Source of the DNA: Osedax fenrisi
Taxonomy: Eukaryota > Annelida > Polychaeta > Sabellida > Siboglinidae
Direction: 5' to 3'
Length of the DNA stretch: 64,000 nucleotides
Assembly (NCBI GenBank): GCA_964019155.1
Contig: OZ025242.1
Coordinates: forward strand, 172,001 to 236,000
A model generated the notes under the pieces. That model was given only the letters and a program-made list of their open reading frames with translations, had not been told where the DNA came from and searched no databases. Position numbers and translations under genes: made by a program. Position 1 is the stretch's first letter; the number at the start of each line of letters is the position of its first letter. Below are positions 59,701-64,000 of this stretch, in pieces.

Positions 59701-62700
59701 GTATGCATAGTTACTATAGTATGCATAGTTACTATAGTATGCATAGTTACTATAGTATGCTTAGTTACTATAGTATGCATAGTTACTATAGTATGCATAG
59801 TTACTATAGTATGCTTAGTTACTATAGTATGCATAGTTACTATAGTATGCATAGTTACTATAGTATGCTTAGTTACTATAGTATGCATAGTTACTATAGT
59901 ATGCATAGTTACTATAGATATCTTAGTTACTATAGTATGCTTAGTTACTATAGTATGCATAGTTACTATAGTATGCTTAGTTACTATAGTATGCTTAGTT
60001 ACTATAGTATGCATAGTTACTATAGTATGCTTAGTTACTATAGTATGCATAGTTACTATAGTATGCATAGTTACTATAGTATGCATAGTTACTATAGTAT
60101 GCATAGTTACTATAGATATCTTAGTTACTATAGTATGCTTAGTTACTATAGTATGCATAGTTACTATAGTATGCTTAGTTACTATAGTATGCTTAGTTAC
60201 TATAGTATGCATAGTTACTATAGTATGCTTAGTTACTATAGTATGCATAGTTAATATAGTATGAATAGTTACTATAGTATGCATAGTTACTATAGTATGC
60301 TTAGTTACTATAGTATGCATAGTTACTATAGTATGCATAGTTACTATAGTATGCATAGTTACTATAGTATGCTTAGTTACTATAGTATGCATAGTTACTA
60401 TAGTATGCATAGTTACTATAGTATGCATAGTTACTATAGATATCTTAGTTACTATAGTATGCTTAGTTACTATAGTATGCATAGTTACTATAGTATGCAT
60501 AGTTACTATAGTATGCATAGTTACTATAGTATGCATAGTTACTATAGTATGCATAGTTACTATAGATATCTTAGTTACTATAGTATGCATAGTTACTATA
60601 GTATGCATAGTTACTATAGTATGCTTAGTTACTATAGTATGCATAGTTACTATAGTATGCATAGTTACTATAGTATGCATAGTTACTATAGTATGCATAG
60701 TTACTATAGTATGCATAGTTACTATAGATATCTTAGTTACTATAGTATGCATAGTTACTATAGTATGCATAGTTACTATAGTATGCTTAGTTACTATAGT
60801 ATGCATAGTTACTATAGTATGCTTAGTTACTATAGTATGCATAGTTACTATAGTATGCATAGTTACTATAGTATGCATAGTTACTATAGTATGCTTAGTT
60901 ACTATAGTATGCATAGTTACTATAGTATGCATAGTTACTATAGTATGCATAGTTACTATAGATATCTTAGTTACTATAGTATGCTTAGTTACTATAGTAT
61001 GCATAGTTACTATAGTATGCATAGTTACTATAGTATGCATAGTTACTATAGATATCTTAGTTACTATAGTATGCATAGTTACTATAGTATGCATAGTTAC
61101 TATAGTATGCTTAGTTACTATAGTATGCATAGTTACTATAGTATGCATAGTTACTATAGTATGCATAGTTACTATAGTATGCATAGTTACTATAGTATGC
61201 ATAGTTACTATAGTATGCATAGTTACTATAGTATGCTTAGTTACTATAGTATGCTTAGTTACTATAGTATGCATAGTTACTATAGTATGCATAGTTACTA
61301 TAGTATGCTTAGTTACTATAGTATGCATAGTTACTATAGTATGCTTAGTTACTATAGTATGCATAGTTACTATAGTATGCATAGTTACTATAGTATGCAT
61401 AGTTACTATAGTATGCATAGTTACTATAGTATGCTTAGTTACTATAGTATGCATAGTTACTATAGTATGCTTAGTTACTATAGTATGCATAGTTACTATA
61501 GTATGCATAGTTACTATAGTATGCATAGTTACTATAGTATGCTTAGTTACTATAGTATGCATAGTTACTATAGTATGCATAGTTACTATAGTATGCATAG
61601 TTACTATAGTATGCATATTTACTATAGTATGCATAGTTACTATAGTATGCATAGTTACTATAGTATGCTTAGTTACTATAGTATGCTTAGTTACTATAGT
61701 ATGCATAGTTACTATAGTATGCATAGTTACTATAGTATGCATAGTTACTATAGTATGCATAGTTACTATAGTATGCATAGTTACTATAGTATGCATAGTT
61801 ACTATAGTATGCATAGTTACTATAGTATGCATAGTTACTATAGTATGCTTAGTTACTATAGTATGCATAGTTACTATAGTATGCATAGTTACTATAGTAT
61901 GCATAGTTACTATATATATCTTAGTTACTATAGTATGCATAGTTACTATAGTATGCATAGTTACTATAGTATGCTTAGTTACTATAGTATGCATAGTTAC
62001 TATAGTATGCATAGTTACTATAGTATGCATAGTTACTATAGTATGCATAGTTACTATAGTATGCATAGTTACTATAGTATGCTTAGTTACTATAGTATGC
62101 ATAGTTACTATAGTATGCATAGTTACTATAGTATGCATAGTTACTATAGTATGCATAGTTACTATAGTATGCATAGTTACTATAGATATCTTAGTTACTA
62201 TAGTATTCTTAGTTACTATAGTATGCATAGTTACTATAGTATGCATAGTTACTATAGTATGCATAGTTACTATAGTATGCATAGTTACTATAGTATGCAT
62301 AGTTACTATAGATATCTTAGTTACTATAGTATGCATAGTTACTATAGTATGCATAGTTACTATAGTATGCTTAGTTACTATAGTATGCATAGTTACTATA
62401 GTATGCATAGTTACTATAGTATGCATAGTTACTATAGTATGCATAGTTACTATAGATATCTTAGTTACTATAGTATGCATAGTTACTATAGTATGCATAG
62501 TTACTATAGTATGCTTAGTTACTATAGTATGCTTAGTTACTATAGTATGCATAGTTACTATAGTATGCTTAGTTACTATAGTATGCATAGTTACTATAGT
62601 ATGCTTAGTTACTATAGTATGCATAGTTACTATAGTATGCTTAGTTACTATAGTATGCATAGTTACTATAGTATGCTTAGTTACTATAGTATGCATAGTT

Positions 62701-64000
62701 ACTATAGTATGCATAGTTACTATAGTATGCATAGTTACTATAGTATGCATAGTTACTATAGTATGCATAGTTACTATATATATCTTAGTTACTATAGTAT
62801 GCATAGTTACTATAGTATGCATAGTTACTATAGTATGCATAGTTACTATAGTATGCTTAGTTACTATAGTATGCATAGTTACTATAGTATGCATAGTTAC
62901 TATAGTATGCATAGTTACTATAGTATGCATAGTTACTATAGTATGCATAGTTACTATAGTATGCATAGTTACTATAGTATGCATAGTTACTATAGTATGC
63001 ATAGTTACTATAGTATGCATAGTTACTATAGTATGCATAGTTACTATAGTATGCATAGTTACTATAGTATGCATAGTTACTATAGATATCTTAGTTACTA
63101 TAGTATGCATAGTTACTATAGTATGCATAGTTACTATAGTATGCTTAGTTACTATAGTATGCATAGTTACTATAGTATGCATAGTTACTATAGATATCTT
63201 AGTTACTATAGTATGCATAGTTACTATAGTATGCATAGTTACTATAGTATGCTTAGTTACTATAGTATGCTTAGTTACTATAGTATGCTTAGTTACTATA
63301 GTATGCATAGTTACTATAGTATGCTTAGTTACTATAGTATGCATAGTTACTATAGTATGCATAGTTACTATAGTATGCATAGTTACTATAGTATGCATAG
63401 TTACTATAGTATGCATAGTTACTATAGTATGCATAGTTACTATAGTATGCATAGTTACTATAGATATCTTAGTTACTATAGTATGCATAGTTACTATAGT
63501 ATGCATAGTTACTATAGTATGCTTAGTTACTATAGTATGCATAGTTACTATAGTATGCATAGTTACTATAGTATGCATAGTTACTATAGTATGCTTAGTT
63601 ACTATAGTATGCTTAGTTACTATAGTATGCATAGTTACTATAGTATGCTTAGTTACTATAGTATGCTTAGTTACTATAGTATGCTTAGTTACTATAGTAT
63701 GCATAGTTACTATAGTATGCATAGTTACTATAGTATGCATAGTTACTATAGTATGCATAGTTACTATAGTATGCATAGTTACTATAGTATGCATAGTTAC
63801 TATAGTATGCATAGTTACTATAGTATGCTTAGTTACTATAGTATGCATAGTTACTATAGTATGCTTAGTTACTATAGTATGCATAGTTACTATAGTATGC
63901 ATAGTTACTATAGTATGCATAGTTACTATAGTATGCATAGTTACTATAGTATGCATAGTTACTATAGTATGCATAGTTACTATAGTATGCATAGTTACTA
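59701..64000. repeat. 18-bp satellite array, at least 4.3 kb
   Basis: About 239 uninterrupted copies of GTATGCATAGTTACTATA to the window edge. There are three main variants: GCAT, GCTT, and a GATATCTT form that recurs at irregular intervals. Each junction forms the 16-bp palindrome GCATACTATAGTATGC. Because the period is a multiple of three and has no stop, it opens a 1492-codon minus frame and long plus frames; none is a gene. The array begins 91 bp upstream of the first visible GTF2H1 exon and therefore sits in its intron. Confidence 0.97.

Noticed and set aside
59514..63992. 1492-codon minus-strand frame of HTIVTM repeats
   Set aside because: It is the translation of an 18-bp satellite whose period is a multiple of three. 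Only its last ~33 codons overlap a real GTF2H1 exon, in a different frame.

Overview
This is a nuclear genome window from an AT-rich invertebrate animal. The evidence is two conserved animal genes with many spliceosomal introns (a METTL26-type methyltransferase and the TFIIH subunit GTF2H1), histone genes with the metazoan 3' stem-loop, L2/CR1-like and RNase H-bearing LINEs, tRNA-derived SINEs, hAT-type and other MITEs, and abundant minisatellites. I cannot name the species. Almost none of the long open frames is a gene: the real genes are split into short exons, and the longest frames are translated tandem repeats.

Layout. 1-9 kb: a 7-bp-TSD MITE, then a 5.9 kb AT-rich array of a recurrent ~300 bp motif with Helitron-like ends (TC...CTAG), followed by a probable SMYD4-like TPR exon (minus). 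9-22 kb: a SINE, a frameshifted H2B pseudogene with its histone stem-loop, then about 2.4 tandem copies of a ~3.5 kb unit. Each full unit holds a minus-strand H2A-derived mosaic ORF (153 aa, CCAAT/TATA promoter, perfect histone 3' stem-loop), a divergent H3 pseudogene with its own stem-loop, a LINE endonuclease fragment and a fold-back MITE. 22-24 kb: a second MITE of the same end-type and a broken reverse transcriptase. 25.2-32.0 kb (minus): a complete seven-exon METTL26 homologue whose introns carry several MITEs. A G-rich minisatellite starts 48 bp upstream of its start codon. 34.9-36.5 kb: two more MITEs. 38.2-39.7 kb (plus): a small three-exon gene of unknown function. 42.7-43.05 kb (plus): the 3' end of an unidentified gene that converges on GTF2H1.

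43.4-59.6 kb and beyond the right edge (minus): twelve 3' exons of GTF2H1 (TFIIH p62). They run from just before the first BSD-like motif to the stop codon and are separated by introns packed with unrelated minisatellites, a MITE, a SINE and serial LINE insertions. The last 4.3 kb is an 18-bp satellite inside the next GTF2H1 intron.

How parts relate: METTL26 and GTF2H1 are ordinary host genes. The most unusual part is the decaying histone repeat, in which a rearranged H2A-derived frame has stayed open and identical in three copies while the neighbouring H3 decayed. Exon calls rest on my own splice-phase bookkeeping and remembered family sequences; no search was run.
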